Source: Castor canadensis
Taxonomy: Eukaryota > Chordata > Mammalia > Rodentia > Castoridae
Assembly (NCBI RefSeq): GCF_047511655.1
Contig: NC_133403.1
Location: 14,009,014-14,073,013, forward strand
DNA length: 64,000 nucleotides
Direction: 5' to 3'
Shown here piece after piece: positions 45,561 through 57,171 of this stretch (position 1 is its first letter; the number at the start of each line of letters is the position of its first letter). The notes under the pieces are model-generated. The model made no database searches. It saw nothing but the letters and a program-made list of their open reading frames with translations, and was not told the DNA's origin. The position numbers and the translations under genes were made by a program.

Positions 45561-47545
45561 TTATGGAGGGCTCTAAGACAGAAAGGTGAGAGGAAACTAA
45601 GAGTTCCCATGATCCTCTTTGGGGAAGAGAAATTCTAGTTTCTGTAGCTTGCCGTGGGGAAGGAGTTAGGAGCCAGGAACTGTGGACAGAAACTTGTATG
45701 TGTCTATCTTAACGTTCCTGAGGCAAATTCCTAAAAACTTGGATAATTTTTTTTTTTTTTGTAACAAAACCATATTTTCTCATTAAGGCCCTGTGTAATT
45801 TCTGAGGTGCCCTCCCACAGGACAAGTTCAGTGCTAAAATGTCAAAATTTGTGGAACCTTTACCTAAAAAACATAACCTGTTTTAACTTTCTATACCCTC
45901 ACCAAAAGTCATTTGGTCAGCTGAATGGTCAGTGTGATTTGTACACACTTGAGCTACTTCTTTGGTCATTTACTGAGCCCTAGACAAGGAAAGAGGCTCA
46001 AAGAAGTCAGAATGAGCCTGGCCATGATCCCTAGGTGGTGAGAGCCTGGCTGCCTCCTGTATAGCAACAGAACTGCTTTCTTGACATTTGCCTATGTGCC
46101 AGGCATGTAGGACTTTGCAGCCCTTATCTCTCATCATGAACTCTGGATGCAGACTGCTGTTACTACACCACCACCACCACTACCACACCCCCCTCACCTC
46201 CCTGTTTTATATTCAGGAATGTTCCCAGACTTGCCCCTGGCTAGGCAGTGGCAGAGCTGAGCTTAAGCCTGCTAATGAGGTACCAGCTGGCCTTGCTCAG
46301 CCTTGTCTCTCAGCTCCTAGCACAGAGCCTGACAAATAGCAGGCATCAGGGGAGGTTACTCAGTCCTGGGTACTAAGTGAATATATTTAGCAGATCTCCC
46401 AGGCAACAGTCATACAGGAAAGCTATTTTTACATGGTTCAAGCAGCATAGGTGCCAATGATTTTTACTTAGAAAAATAATAAAATACTTTCCATGTAAAA
46501 ACCAAAAGCAGTGTTTTCTTATTAACTCATTGGTAGCAGAGTCTGGCTCTCCTAAGTAGAGCAGTTTAGGGTGTGCAGACAGGAAAAACTTTTGGAGTGT
46601 TCTAGAAAGCTGTATCTCCTAAAGAAGGAATCAGGAAAGTTTGTTGGTATGAAAATTTTGTCTTACTACACCTTTCCCAGGTAGTGTGCAGGTCCTCCCT
46701 ACCCACACAGGCACACTTCTCTGAGCATCCTCACTCTGGCTGGCCCCTTCCGAAGCAGCCTGCCCACAGATTCATCTGGTAGGACTTCTGCCTGCTCCAG
46801 AAGATGGTTTAGGTCCCAACAAGTGGCATCTTGGCCACATTGCCTGCTTGCAGCCTGCCCTGTGCTGTCCCTTCCCTTGGCCTTCCCTAAACTTACACCC
46901 TTGAAAGCACCTACTCAATGCCTCCCTTCCCTAACGGAGGCTAGAATATTGGAGTGTGTGGTGATCTGGTGTGTGTCCCCACCTCCAGCAGAGGAATTCT
47001 GTTTATTGGAGGGTGCCCACTTAGGCCAGGGTGTAAGGAGGTGGGCTATAGTGTTGGGGCTGGCAAGAGTGCTTCTGGCCACTGTGGAAAGCTTGGTTAG
47101 CTTTGGGTTGGGTGTGATCCAGGAGAACCCAAGTACAAAAAGGCAGTATAGTAGAGGGTTTCCTGAGCTCTCCAGACAGGTAGAGTAGGAGAAAGGTTGA
47201 AAGCCTCTTTCTTGGGACTCCCAGGACTATCACAGTAATTAGGCCCCCAAGGCTAGATCTTTGGGCATCCTAGTAGCTAGGGTCTGAGACATGGTGTTGG
47301 CTCTGTCTGATAACTAGCTAGTGGCCAGTGGCCAGCTTGGTCCCCAGGGTTCAGCTGTTGAACTATGTACTGGCTCAGTTTCCTGGGGAAACGGAGCTGC
47401 CCAGGATTTGTATTCCAGACCTATTTCTTTCTATTCTATTTACTTTTTTCCCTTTCTTCCCTCCCTTCTTTCTCCCTCCCTTCCTTCCTTTTTTCTTTAA
47501 TTTTTAAATTATTTTTTAATGATACACTCTTTAAGGTCTTTTTTT
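45561..47545. other. Intronic stretch without recognisable genes
   Basis: About 2 kb with no named repeat except a possible L2/MIR piece near 46080-46140 and a (CAC)n-like run at 46165-46195. A 121-codon + ORF (46823-47188) has no similarity known to me and no splice or promoter context. Confidence 0.55.
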
Positions 47546-47882
47546 TTTTTTTTTTTTTTTTTTTGTAGTGCCAGATCTTAAACTTGGGGCCTCACACTTG
47601 CAGGCTTGCTAGGCAGATACTCTACTGTTTGAGCCACTCCGCCAGCCCTTTTTTCTTTCTTTTTTTTTTCCCACTGTACTAAAGTTTGAACTCAGGGCCT
47701 TGTGCTTGCTAGGCAAGCTCAACCACTTGAGCCACCCCCCGTAGCTATTTTAATAGGTTCCAAAAAAAAAAAAAAAAAAGGAATATTTTCCAAAAAATAT
47801 ATCTAATGAGCTGGGGGCATGGCTCAGATGGTAGAGCACAAGCCCGAGTTCAGATTCCAATATTGAGAAAAAAAAAAAAAAA
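47546..47882. repeat. Three tRNA-half SINEs
   Basis: Antisense copies at 47546-47650 and 47662-47745, and a + copy at 47808-47882. A CT/T-rich run (47440-47560) leads in. Confidence 0.75.
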
Positions 47883-48181
47883 ACAGAGAGAGAGAACTGG
47901 AACTGACAGGTAGCAAAGAGTGTCTTCAACTCTGCAAAAAAGAACAAGTTTGGTTCTGGTAACTGAGCTTCATAGTTAAAATATAAACCTGAGAAATGTG
48001 AAAAGACAACTTGTGGTCATAGTATGCCCTTAAGCCTGTGATATTTGGCCTCTGTGAATATTAGTATAATGGTAAATATGTCAAACTCCATTTTCTAGCA
48101 AGTAGTAACAATAAAGAAATTAATGTCTAGGAAACAAAAAAGAGAAAAACCTAAACATTTAACTTACTTAAAATGAAGTTA

Positions 48182-48552
48182 GGCAAGGTGCAGTGGTGTG
48201 TGTTGACATTTTCAGCTACTTTGAAGGCTGTGGTTGAAAGCCAGCCTGGGTAGCATAGTGAAACCCCCATCTCTTAAAAAATCTGGGCACCGTGGCCCAT
48301 GCCTATCATCGTAGCTACTTGACAGGCAGAGATTGGAAATCACGGTTTGAGACAGCCCACGCAAAAAGTTCAGGAACCCCATCTCAACCAGTAAAAGCTG
48401 AGCATCCTGTCATCCCAGCAAGTAGGAAGCATAAATAGAAGATTGTGGTTAGGTGTGCTAGTAATTCCAGCACTCAGGAGACTGAGGGCAAGGAGGATCA
48501 CAAGTTTAAATCCAGCCTGGGCTACACAGCAAGACCCTACCTAGAATAAGAT
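48182..48552 (+). repeat. Three degraded 7SL-type SINEs
   Basis: B1-like stretches at 48182-48285, 48286-48410 and 48445-48545, the last with ctgggctacacagcaagacc. Confidence 0.65.
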
Positions 48553-48589
48553 ATACATATGGCAAAGAAACTTGACATTATATGTCGTT

Positions 48590-48965
48590 AGGGAACTTAG
48601 AGCGGTGAAAACCAAAAACATTGACAACTCCAAATGCTAATAAGAATGTGGAGCAAAAGGAACTCTGATTCACTACTGGATAGGAATGGAAAATGGAGTA
48701 GCCACTTTGGAAGACAGTTGGGTAGTTTCCTACAAAACTAAACATATACAATCCAGCAGTTGTGCTCCCTGCTGATTTCCCTTGAGTTAAACTAAAACCT
48801 ACTCAAAGATGTTTATAGCAGTTATGTTCATAATTGCGAAAACTTGGAAGCTGCCAGAATGTCCTTCAGCAAGTGAATGATTAAATAAATTGTGGTATAT
48901 CCAGACAAATAGTGTTTAGTGCTTAAAAGATATGAGCTAAATTACCTATTACTAAGTGGAAAAAA
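48590..48965 (+). mobile_element. Old LINE-1 ORF2 3' fragment
   Basis: Sense-strand text (acattgacaactccaaatgc, actactggataggaatgg, cagcagttgtgctccctgc, aaattgtggtatatccaga) follows the C-terminal ORF2 region of old L1M-type elements. It is the opposite orientation to most L1 here. Confidence 0.65.
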
Positions 48966-48984
48966 GAGGAGGGGCCTACTGTTT

Positions 48985-49405
48985 AGATCTAGTCAGACTA
49001 CTATGTAGTTTATAAACTACAGAAATTTATTTCTCATAGTTCTAAAGACTGGGAGGTCCAAGATCAAGGCACTGTCATATACATTGTCTGGTGAGGGCCA
49101 ATTTTCTGGTTCATAATGTTCCCTTTTGGTTCATCCTCACATAGTGAAAGCAACATGGCAGCCCTCTGTGGGCCTCTTTTATAAGGGCACTAATCTCATC
49201 ATGACCTGCTCCCCATAAATGAATACTACGTTGGTGATTAGGGTGGTGTGTGTGTGTGTTAGTGTTACTATTACTGGGGATTGAGCCCAGGGCATTGCAC
49301 ATGTTAAGTATGCACTCTACCACTGAGCTACACTCCCCTTTGGTGAGTAGGTTTTAATGGATGAATTTTGAGAGGACACTAACATTGAGATCATAGCAAC
49401 TGTGG
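48985..49405. repeat. Ancient interspersed repeat split by an ID element
   Basis: The pieces 48985-49235 and 49340-49405 belong together (tgggaggtccaagatcaagg, gaattttgagaggacactaa). They are separated by a TG run and an antisense ID element (49240-49338). It is related to the repeat at 31275. Confidence 0.5.
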
Positions 49406-49632
49406 GCTTGTGGGAGTGGCTCAGCCCTTAGTTCAACCCCCATTACTGCAGTGGGGAAAATACATGAAGATACCAGGACATTAAACTTCATAGCTTACCA
49501 TATATCTTGCTGTAAAAATACTAGTAGATCTGATCATTGGGTTACTTTGCAAGTGTCAGGGCACTGAAAATTAACAATTAGAACAGGTTTATGGACTATG
49601 ATGCATTCATTTTTGTTTCCATTTCCTTTCAG

Positions 49633-49819
49633 GACAACCCTCCATATGATAAGGGGGCCTTCAGAATTGAAATCAACTTTCCAGCAGAGTACCCGTTCAA
49701 ACCACCGAAGATCACATTTAAAACAAAGATCTATCACCCAAACATTGATGAAAAAGGGCAGGTCTGTCTGCCAGTAATTAGTGCTGAGAACTGGAAGCCA
49801 GCGACCAAGACTGACCAAG
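49633..49819 (+). CDS. UBE2L3: UBE2L3 coding exon 3, catalytic core (residues 42-103)
   Basis: This 187-nt exon encodes DNPPYDKG through KPATKTDQ plus the first base of the next codon, so it ends in phase 1 (CAAG/gtatgg). It contains the main landmarks of the E2 core: Phe63, which contacts HECT and RING ligases; the HPN motif at residues 76-78; and the ubiquitin-accepting Cys86 (codon TGT at 49765-49767). UbcH7 reacts with cysteine rather than lysine, in keeping with its use by HECT and RBR ligases. The acceptor is preceded by a strong T/C-rich tract. Residues 104-154 (the C-terminal helices) must lie in an exon beyond 64000. The reading frame remains open to 49971 by chance. Confidence 0.97.
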
Positions 49820-50183
49820 GTATGGCATACTCCTCCTGTCTTTCTGGGATAGGGCTCTTCTGGGGTTGCTGCTATGGGATAGGAGCTCAAGTATCCCTTC
49901 TAATGCTATGTCAGACAAAGTCCAGAGAAGTCCTGCCATACCAACTTAATTGCATGCAGAAGTACTGCTGAGATCCCACCAATCCTGTGCTGCTGACCAT
50001 CTCAGTTGAAATGTTGACCTGGTATTGAGGCTGCTTACAGCCCACTGAGACAGACAAGCCCAGCAGTTTGCTGCATATGCCATGAGGGAGTCTGGGCACT
50101 GGTCCCTGGAAGTGGCAAAGGATTGTGGTGCTGCCTAACCACCTAAAAGGGAAAGGGAGAATAGTGTTTAAGGAGGACTCACC

Positions 50184-50270
50184 AGCTGGTGGAGTGGCTC
50201 AAGTGGTAGAACATCTGCCTTGTGTGATGCCCTGAGTTCAAGCCCCATTGCTACCATAAAAAAAGACTCA
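50184..50270 (+). repeat. tRNA-half SINE
   Basis: agctggtggagtggctcaag to gagttcaagccccattgc, short A-tail. The flanks 49820-50183 and 50271-51360 show no repeat that I recognise. Confidence 0.78.
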
Positions 50271-51361
50271 AACAGCATTTAGCATCTGAACTTAGACCTG
50301 AGAGAAGAAGGAAGGTTGGTCAAGACTTTACGGCTAACCGTAGGGCATGAGCCAACGTCCTGTGGCTCCAGGTATGTGGTTTTGGGAGGGGATGTCATTC
50401 CTGGATGAAAGCACATAATTGGCCGTAGTGGACCTGAAACTACCTGGAAATTGGATGTGGCTGTGTGCATCCTTGTGATTGAGTGAACACATGCTTGTTT
50501 TTCTGATAAAAGTATTTGACTCAGGATTATGGTTGCCTTCTCTCTTATTCCCTGGACGTAGCAAGACTTTTTTATGGATTGTGTCTAATTTTTACTAACT
50601 CTAGACTTCTTTTTGAAGACCTAACCTCTCACATTTTTGGTGGCTTCCTGATACAAAGTAACCGAATGAATCAATATGAGATCTGTTGAGATTACAGGGA
50701 GAGGATGAAGCTGATGCTGGCAAGGCTGCAGTGGAGTTTTTCAGTGACTGAGATATTTTTTTGTGGAAGCAAAATAATGTCACACTTTGGAAATAATCCC
50801 CTTCAAAGCCATCCGTTGGGTCCCTTAGCCGAGTAGCTGATAGGAGTATGGAAGCTGATGTTTATAACAGCTTGGCCCAGTTGTTCTTAGCGCACTGGCC
50901 TGCTTATTTCTGCATAGATTTTTAAGTATGTGGAAGCCCAGAGCTTCAGAAGAGTCTTGCCAGCCCTCACAACTCCTGGAGACCTTGCCCAGTTGGATCT
51001 CTGTTCAAGTGCAGCTACTGTGCCTGGAGAAGTTAAGTCTTTCCAGACTAGGCTGCCCAGGAAAGCCCTGCATCTCTGACTTTGGCTGCAAGTTCAGGGT
51101 CTCCTCTGTCATCTGAGCACTGAGGGCATGGGGCCAGGGCTAGGGAGGCTGGCAGGAGATGGATACAAATGCCTTTGCTGCCTTTCATTCCTGTTTTACT
51201 TTCAAATTTAGATGTATGGCCCAGAGGTTCTTCTTTTCAAGTTGGAGCTGCTTCTCCTCCAGAAAAGAAAAAAAAAACAAAACTATAGGGTTGACTTTTT
51301 GTTCTTTTGTAAAATGTACTTGTTGATTTAGGGTTTTTTTGGTTTCGTTTCGTTTGGTTTG

Positions 51362-51443
51362 GTTTTTGCTGGTGATACTGGATATCGAATTCAGGGCTTT
51401 GTGTTTGCTAGGCACTCTACCACTTGAGCCATACCCTCAACCA
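51362..51443 (-). repeat. tRNA-half SINE
   Basis: Antisense copy (ctggtgatactggatatcga to gagccataccctcaacc), preceded by a GTTTC/GGTTT simple run. Confidence 0.7.
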
Positions 51444-51639
51444 TGACTTAGGGTTTTTAATGCCAAATTTTGGTGCATGTTCTATGTGTAGTGATAGGCA
51501 GGATTGATATTTTGTGATTTGGGACAACTTAGGATTTCTTTCTAGAAAATTATTCTGTAGTCTTCTTAGTATGGCTGATCCCATCCTCGCGTGCATTAGG
51601 AATGACGTCCCTGGCTCTTGTTTTAACATTCTCGTATTT

Positions 51640-51960
51640 CTGTTGTCTATAACTGCATCACAACCACCCTCAAAACCTAGTGACTTAAAGTAACAATTTA
51701 TTATTGCTTACTCATAGGTTGGCTGAGTCGTGCAGTCATGTTGAGTGGGGATGTATCAGTGGACTTCATTCACACGTGTGGGGATTGCTGTTAGTTGGAA
51801 CCTCAGTTCTTTCTCTTTGTGGCCTCTTATTCTCCAGGAAGTTGGTTTGGACCTCTTCATAGCTTGTTAAGCTGCCAAACTACTTATGGCCTAGGTATAG
51901 GACTGGTGCCCCCTGACCCTTGTCCCCGTCTTCATAGCATTTAGTAAATTTTCTTCTGTC
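51640..51960. repeat. Ancient interspersed repeat, unnamed
   Basis: ataactgcatcacaaccacc, aaacctagtgacttaaagt and gtcatgttgagtgggg recall a common old mammalian repeat whose name I cannot give with certainty. Confidence 0.4.
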
Positions 51961-52214
51961 TTTGTCCTGTGAAACTCAGCATTCCCATTCATGTCTCCTC
52001 TCAGAACCTTGAAGTTCTTTGACTTCCTCAACTCATGTCCTCTAGCTCACTTCTGCCATCTACCTTTCATGGAGCTCTAGACCAGCTACATGAAATAGAG
52101 AGTCTCAAAGTAGTATGTTCATGAAGTAGATACAGAGAATTAGCAATGTTAAGATTACCCACAAAAGGGGCAAAAATGTACTTAGAATAAAAGATGAAGG
52201 ACAGTGGAGGAGAC

Positions 52215-52552
52215 CATAATATGAAAAGATGCTCAGATGATCCAGCAATTCCACTCTTACTTGTATATACCCAAGAGAAACGAAAGCACATACTCACACA
52301 AACAGTTGTACTCACGTAAATGTACACTGCAAATGTTCATTGCCACTTTATTTATAATAGGCAAAAATTAGAAATAATTCAAATATCCATCCATTAGTGA
52401 ATGTGTTAAAAAATGTGTATCTGTGCAATAAAAGACTGTTTAATCATAAAGGAATGAAGTATTGATATAAACTACAATATAGATAATCCTCAACAATATT
52501 ATACTCAATGGAATAACTAGTCACAAAAGACCACCTATTATATGATTGTGTT
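52215..52552 (+). mobile_element. Old LINE-1 fragment, sense strand
   Basis: The 3' ORF2/UTR-like order gatccagcaattccactctta, tatacccaagagaaacg, cactttatttataataggca and aaaggaatgaagtattgata is typical of L1M remnants. Confidence 0.7.
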
Positions 52553-53600
52553 TATAGTTGAGCCTCATTGTTCACAAATTCTGAATTTGCTAATTTGCCT
52601 ACATACTAAAACTTTTTTTGTAATCCTTCAAATCAGTGTGGCATTTTTGCATTTAATTACAGAGATGTACAGAACAGGGAGAAATTTGTTAGCTGAAGTT
52701 GTGAGGTTGTACAATGCAAAGCTCTACCTCTTGTTTCAACTCTCACGCTATATGCAAGTGATCCCTTTGATGCTGCATTCCTTGCATTTTTGTGCTTTTT
52801 GGTGATTTCACTTTTTCAAATGGCTCCCAAGCTGGGCATAGTGGCACACACCTGTAATCTCAAATACTTGGGAAGCTGAGGAAGGAGGACCTCAAGTTCG
52901 AGCCTGTGCTGTACATAGTGAGACACTGTCTCAAAATTTAAAAATTAAAAATAAAGCTGGGCACCAGTGGCTCATACCTGTAATCGTAGCTACTCAGGAG
53001 GCAGCAATCAGGATTGAGGTTCAAAGCCAACCTGGGCAAATAATTCATGAGACCCCATCTTGAATATACCCAACACAAAACAGGGCTGGCGGAGTGGCTC
53101 AAGGGTGGAGCTCCTGCCTAGCAAGTGTGAGGCCCTGAGTTCAAACTCCAGTACCACCAAAAATAACTAAATAAAAAATAAAAGGGCTGTGAGTATAACT
53201 CAGTGGAAGAGCACTTACCTGGCATGTATAAGGTCCTAGGTTCAATCCAGTACCCTCCTCTCACAAAAGAAGCCCCCAAATATAATGCTAAAGTACTGTA
53301 TGTTAATTGAACACAAGAGGGCTATGGTTTGTCTTATGGAGAAGATCCATGGTGTCAGGAGAATTTTTATTCAGGCAGGAGTTACAGTATTGTGGCCTTG
53401 GATCAGTATTATATATTAAATAAGGTTTCTTTAAACACACATGAAACATGTTTGTATATTAATCAGTTGACAAACGTGAACAGAGGCTTGTAGGAACCTG
53501 AGCCTCTTGTTTCCCCAACGAGCAGTTATTCAGTATCATTAATTCAGTATTCATAACAAAGCTTATAGAATATAACTACTGTAAATAACAAGGTTCAATT
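52553..53600. mobile_element. Tigger-type element split by a SINE cluster
   Basis: The two outer parts (52553-52829 and 53268-53600) together resemble a non-autonomous TcMar-Tigger element: ttgagcctcattgttcacaa at one end and the roughly complementary gaatataactactgtaaata with a caattgaa-type border at the other. Inside, a B1-like monomer (52830-52955), a dimer (52956-53165) and an ID (53185-53266) have been inserted one after another. Confidence 0.6.
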
Positions 53601-53794
53601 GAATATGAGATGATCAAAATAAGAAAGTAGATTAGTGATTATCAGGGCATGGGACAAAGGAGAGAATAGGAAGTGACTGCTGATGACAGTGAGGTTTTTT
53701 GGAGGGGGAGGGGGAGTGATTAAAATGTTCTAGGATTAAGCACTGGTGTTATTACACAACTTTGAATGTTACTAAAAACAGCCTTGTCCTTTTT

Positions 53795-54010
53795 TTGGGG
53801 GTGGGGTTTCTGGGGTTTGAACTGAGGGTTTCGCACTTGCTTTGCAAATGTTCTACTACTTGAGCCACACTTTCAGTCCACTTTGCTCTGGTTATTTTAG
53901 AGATGGAATCTGTTGAACTATTTGCCTGGGTTGGTTTTGAACCTCTAGCCTCTTAATCTCAGCTTCCCAAGTAGCTAGGTTTATAGGCATGAATCCCCAG
54001 CGCCTGGCTA
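53795..54010 (-). repeat. Dimeric SINE, second subtype
   Basis: Antisense copy with gctttgcaaatgttctacta in its tRNA half and an intact 7SL half. Confidence 0.83.
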
Positions 54011-54239
54011 ACTTTGTGATTTTAAATCGATTTTTTCTTTTGGTATGCGACTTCAAGTCTCAGTTTCTTAAAAATGAAAGACAATAAAGAAGTATTAAAA
54101 CTTGAGCACAAATAACATGAGAAAAGTCAAGAAATGACAAAACTGTCAAACAGAGGTAATGCCAGAAGAAAGAATGTAAAAAGTTTTGTTCAGCACTGTT
54201 TGGTTCTAGTAGCTATTTTAGCAACAAAATAAGGGTTTC

Positions 54240-54322
54240 GAGCTGGGCGTGGTGTTTCACAACTGTAATCCCGCACTCAGATAGGAACAGTTTATTTAAG
54301 GCCAGCCTAGACGAGACCTCAT
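54240..54322 (+). repeat. 7SL-half SINE fragment
   Basis: gctgggcgtggtgtttcacaa to ggccagcctagacgagac; lacks the 3' half. Confidence 0.65.
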
Positions 54323-54499
54323 GAATGAGATTTTCTGTATAAAATGTAAGTGGTATTGAAGCCAGCTCAATACTGAATCTATGTAGCAAATACCATAGCA
54401 GTAAAATTGTATGAAGAGAAAAATTAAATACATTCATAAATAGAATGTTCGGACCCTTATACCCTTTCATCTTATAGCAAATAAGATTTAGAAAGGATG

Positions 54500-54588
54500 T
54501 GCTAGTGTTGTAGCTCAGTGGTTTAGTGTTTGCCTAGCATGCATGAGGCCCTCCGTTCAGTCCCCAGCACCACACATGCAAAGATTTA
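54500..54588 (+). repeat. Classic ID element
   Basis: gtgctagtgttgtagctcag, tgcctagcatgcatgaggcc and cagtccccagcacc give a close ID match. It lies 35 bp from the target duplication of the large L1 block. Confidence 0.83.
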
Positions 54589-54640
54589 GAGAGGATTCAA
54601 GCAATATAATAAACAGCATAAGCTCAACTTACTTTTTTTT

Positions 54641-54998
54641 GCCAGTTTATTAGTCTTTATTATCCTGCTGTAAAGGAAGGCCTACAATCCTATGGCCCAG
54701 GTGGTGACCCTTGTTTAAAAATAATAGCTACATGGAAGGTGAATGTTACAGAAGTGATGTTGAGTGAAGGAAGACATGGGCCACAGTGTCTGATTCAGTT
54801 ACATAAAGTTAAGAGGTGTTATTTGCAAATGTAATGTAAGTGATAAAACCAAGAGCAGGGAGCAGGTGCTCCTGAAATGAAATGGAGGTCCCTGTCTGAG
54901 GTGGGCCTGTGACTGGAGTGGGAAGGTTTGTGTGCATGTTCTGGGTCACATGGGTTTGCTGTGTTGTACTAGTAATCTCAATGTACTTTCCTCTAGGT
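54641..54998 (-). other. Candidate L1 3'-transduced sequence
   Basis: In element sense it begins directly after L1 copy A's A-rich tail and ends with two AATAAA signals (54656-54661 and 54646-54651) 15 and 5 bases before a poly(A) run. That is the expected form of flanking DNA carried along when an L1 transcript reads through its own poly(A) site. I see no L1 or SINE similarity in it. Confidence 0.75.
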
Positions 54999-57171
54999 AT
55001 GCTTTCTTTTTTTCTTTTTTATTTATTGTTTTATTATTTATATGCGCATACAAGGCTTGGGTCATTTCTCCCCCCTGCCCCCACCCCCTCCCTTACCACC
55101 CATTCCGCCCCCTCCCTCTCCCCCCCACCCCCTCAATACCCAGCAAAAACTATTTTGCCCTTATATCTAATTTTGTTGAAGAGAGAGTATAGGCAATAAT
55201 AGGAAGGAACAAGTGTTCCTGGTTGAGATAAGGATAGCTATACAGGGAGTTGACTCACATTGATTTCCTGTACGTGTGTGTTGCCTTCTAGGTTAATTCT
55301 TTTTGATCTAACCTTTTCTCTAGTTCCTGGTCCCCTTTTCCTATTGGCCTAAGTTGCTTTTAAGGTATCTGCTTTAGTTTTTCTGCGTTAAGGGCAACAA
55401 ATGCTAGCTAATTTTTTAGGTGTCTTACCTATCCTCACCTCTCCCTTGTGTGCTCTCGCTTTTATCATGTGCTCAAAGTCCAATCCCCTTGTTGTGTTTG
55501 CCCTTGATCTAATGTCCACATATGAGGGAGAACATACAATTTTTGGTCTTTTGGGTTAGGCTAACCTCACTCAGAATGATGTTCTCCAATTCCATCCATT
55601 TACCAGTGAATGATAACATTTCATTCTTCTTCATGGCTGCATAAAATTCCATTGTGTATAGATACCACATTTTCTTAATCCATTCGTCAGTGGTGGGGCA
55701 TCTTGGCTGTTTCCATAACTTGGCTATTGTGAATAGTGCCGCAATAAATTTTAGGGTGTGCAGGTGCCTCTGGAGTAACCTGTGTCACAGTCTTTTGGGT
55801 ATATCCCCAAGAGTGGTATTGCTGGATCAAATGGTAGATCAATGTTTAGTGTTTTAAGTAACCTCCAAATTTTTTTCCAGAGTGGTTGTACTAGTCTACA
55901 TTCCCACCAACAGTGTAAGAGGGTTCCTTTTTCCCCCCCATCCTCGCCAACACCTGTTGTTCGTGGTGTTGCTAATGATGGCTATTCTAACAGGGGTGAG
56001 GTGGAATCTTAGTGTGGTTTTAATTTGCATTTCCTTTATTGCTAGAGATGGTGAGCATTTTTTCATGTGTTTTTTGGTCATTTGAATTTCTTCTTTTGAG
56101 AAAATTCTGTTTAGTTCACTTGCCCATTTCTTTATTGGTTCATTAGTTTTGGGAGAATTTAGTTTTTTAAGTTCCCTATATATTCTGGCTATCAGTCCTT
56201 TGTCTGATGTATAGTTGGCAAATATTTTCTCCCACTCTGTGGGTGTTCTCTTGTTTAGAGACCATTTCTTTTGAAGAACAGAAGCTTTTTAGTTTTATGA
56301 GGTCCCATTTATCTATGCTATCTCTTAGTTGCTGTGCTGCTGGGGTTTCGTTGAGAAAGTTCTTGCCTATACCTACTAACTCCAGAGTATTTCCTACTCT
56401 TTCCTGTATCAACTTTAGAGTTTGTGGTCTGATATTAAGATCCTTGATCCATTTTGAGTTAATCTTGGTATAGGGTGATATACATGGATCTAGTTTCAGT
56501 TTTTTGTAGACTGCTAACCAGTTTTCCCAGCAGTTTTTGTTGAAGAGGCTGCTATTTCTCCATCGTATATTTTTAGCTCCCTTGTCAAAGACAAGTTGGT
56601 TATAGTTGTGTGGCTTCATATCCAGGTCCTCTGTTCTGTTCCACTGGTCTTCATGTCTGTTTTTGTGCCAGTACCATGCTGTTTTTATTGTTATTGCTTT
56701 GTAATATAGTTTGAAGTCAGGTATTGTGATACCTCCTGCATTGTTCTTTTGACTGAGTATTGCCTTGGCTATTCGTGACCTCTTGTGTTTCCATATAAAT
56801 TTTATGGAAGATTTTTCAATCTCTTTAATGAATGTCATTGGAATTTTGATGGGAATTACATTAAACATGTAGATTACTTTTTGGAGTATCGACATTTTTA
56901 CTATGTTGATTCTACCAATCCATGAGCATGGGAGATCTCTCCACTTTCTATAGTCTTCCTCAATCTCTTTCTTCAGAAGTGTATAGTTTTCCTTGTAGAG
57001 GTTATTCACATCTTTTGTTAGGTTTACACCTAGGTATTTGATTTTTTTTGAGGCTATTGTAAATGGAATTGTTTTCATACATTCTTTTTCCATTTGCTCA
57101 TTGTTAGTGTATAGAAATGCTAATGATTTTTCTATGTTGATTTTATATCCTGCTACCTTGCTGTAGCTATT
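54999..57171 (-). mobile_element. LINE-1 copy A (5'-truncated)
   Basis: 3' UTR at about 55005-55490 and the ORF2 C-terminal portion from about 55491 to 57171. A 305-codon open stretch (56176-57093) encodes the part after the reverse-transcriptase core, then a 2-base deletion near 56253 breaks the frame (copy B reads cttcagtttag where A reads cttgtttag). It stops abruptly after tagctatt, 8 T residues before the 3' end of copy B. It is closely similar to copy B throughout. Confidence 0.9.
55060..55140 (-). other. G-rich tract in L1 copy A 3' UTR
   Basis: On the element's sense strand this is a polypurine, G-run-rich segment (cccccc, ccccc and cccccc runs on +). Its counterpart is at 57228-57300 in copy B. 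Such tracts can fold as G-quadruplexes and are a general feature of mammalian L1 3' UTRs. Confidence 0.7.

Larger units (their letters stand above)
25278..49632 (+). other. UBE2L3: UBE2L3 intron 2 (24,355 bp)
   Basis: The intron is bounded by GTGAGT and a T-rich TTTCAG acceptor. It holds two - strand processed-type pseudogenes (PHF5A-like and PSMG4-like), several degraded L1 pieces, LTR-like and Tigger-like remnants and many SINEs. Stretches without repeats that I recognise are about 25278-26645, 26750-27390, 27500-27865, 33050-33530, 35020-36510, 40900-41650 and 45560-47540. The first of these is unusually pyrimidine-rich on the + strand. Confidence 0.92.

Noticed and set aside
46823-47188. 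121-codon + strand ORF in intron 2
   Set aside because: No recognisable domain, no conserved neighbours and ordinary intronic composition; length is within chance for this G+C content.
49534-49890. 118-codon - strand ORF over exon 3
   Set aside because: Antisense shadow of a strongly conserved coding exon.
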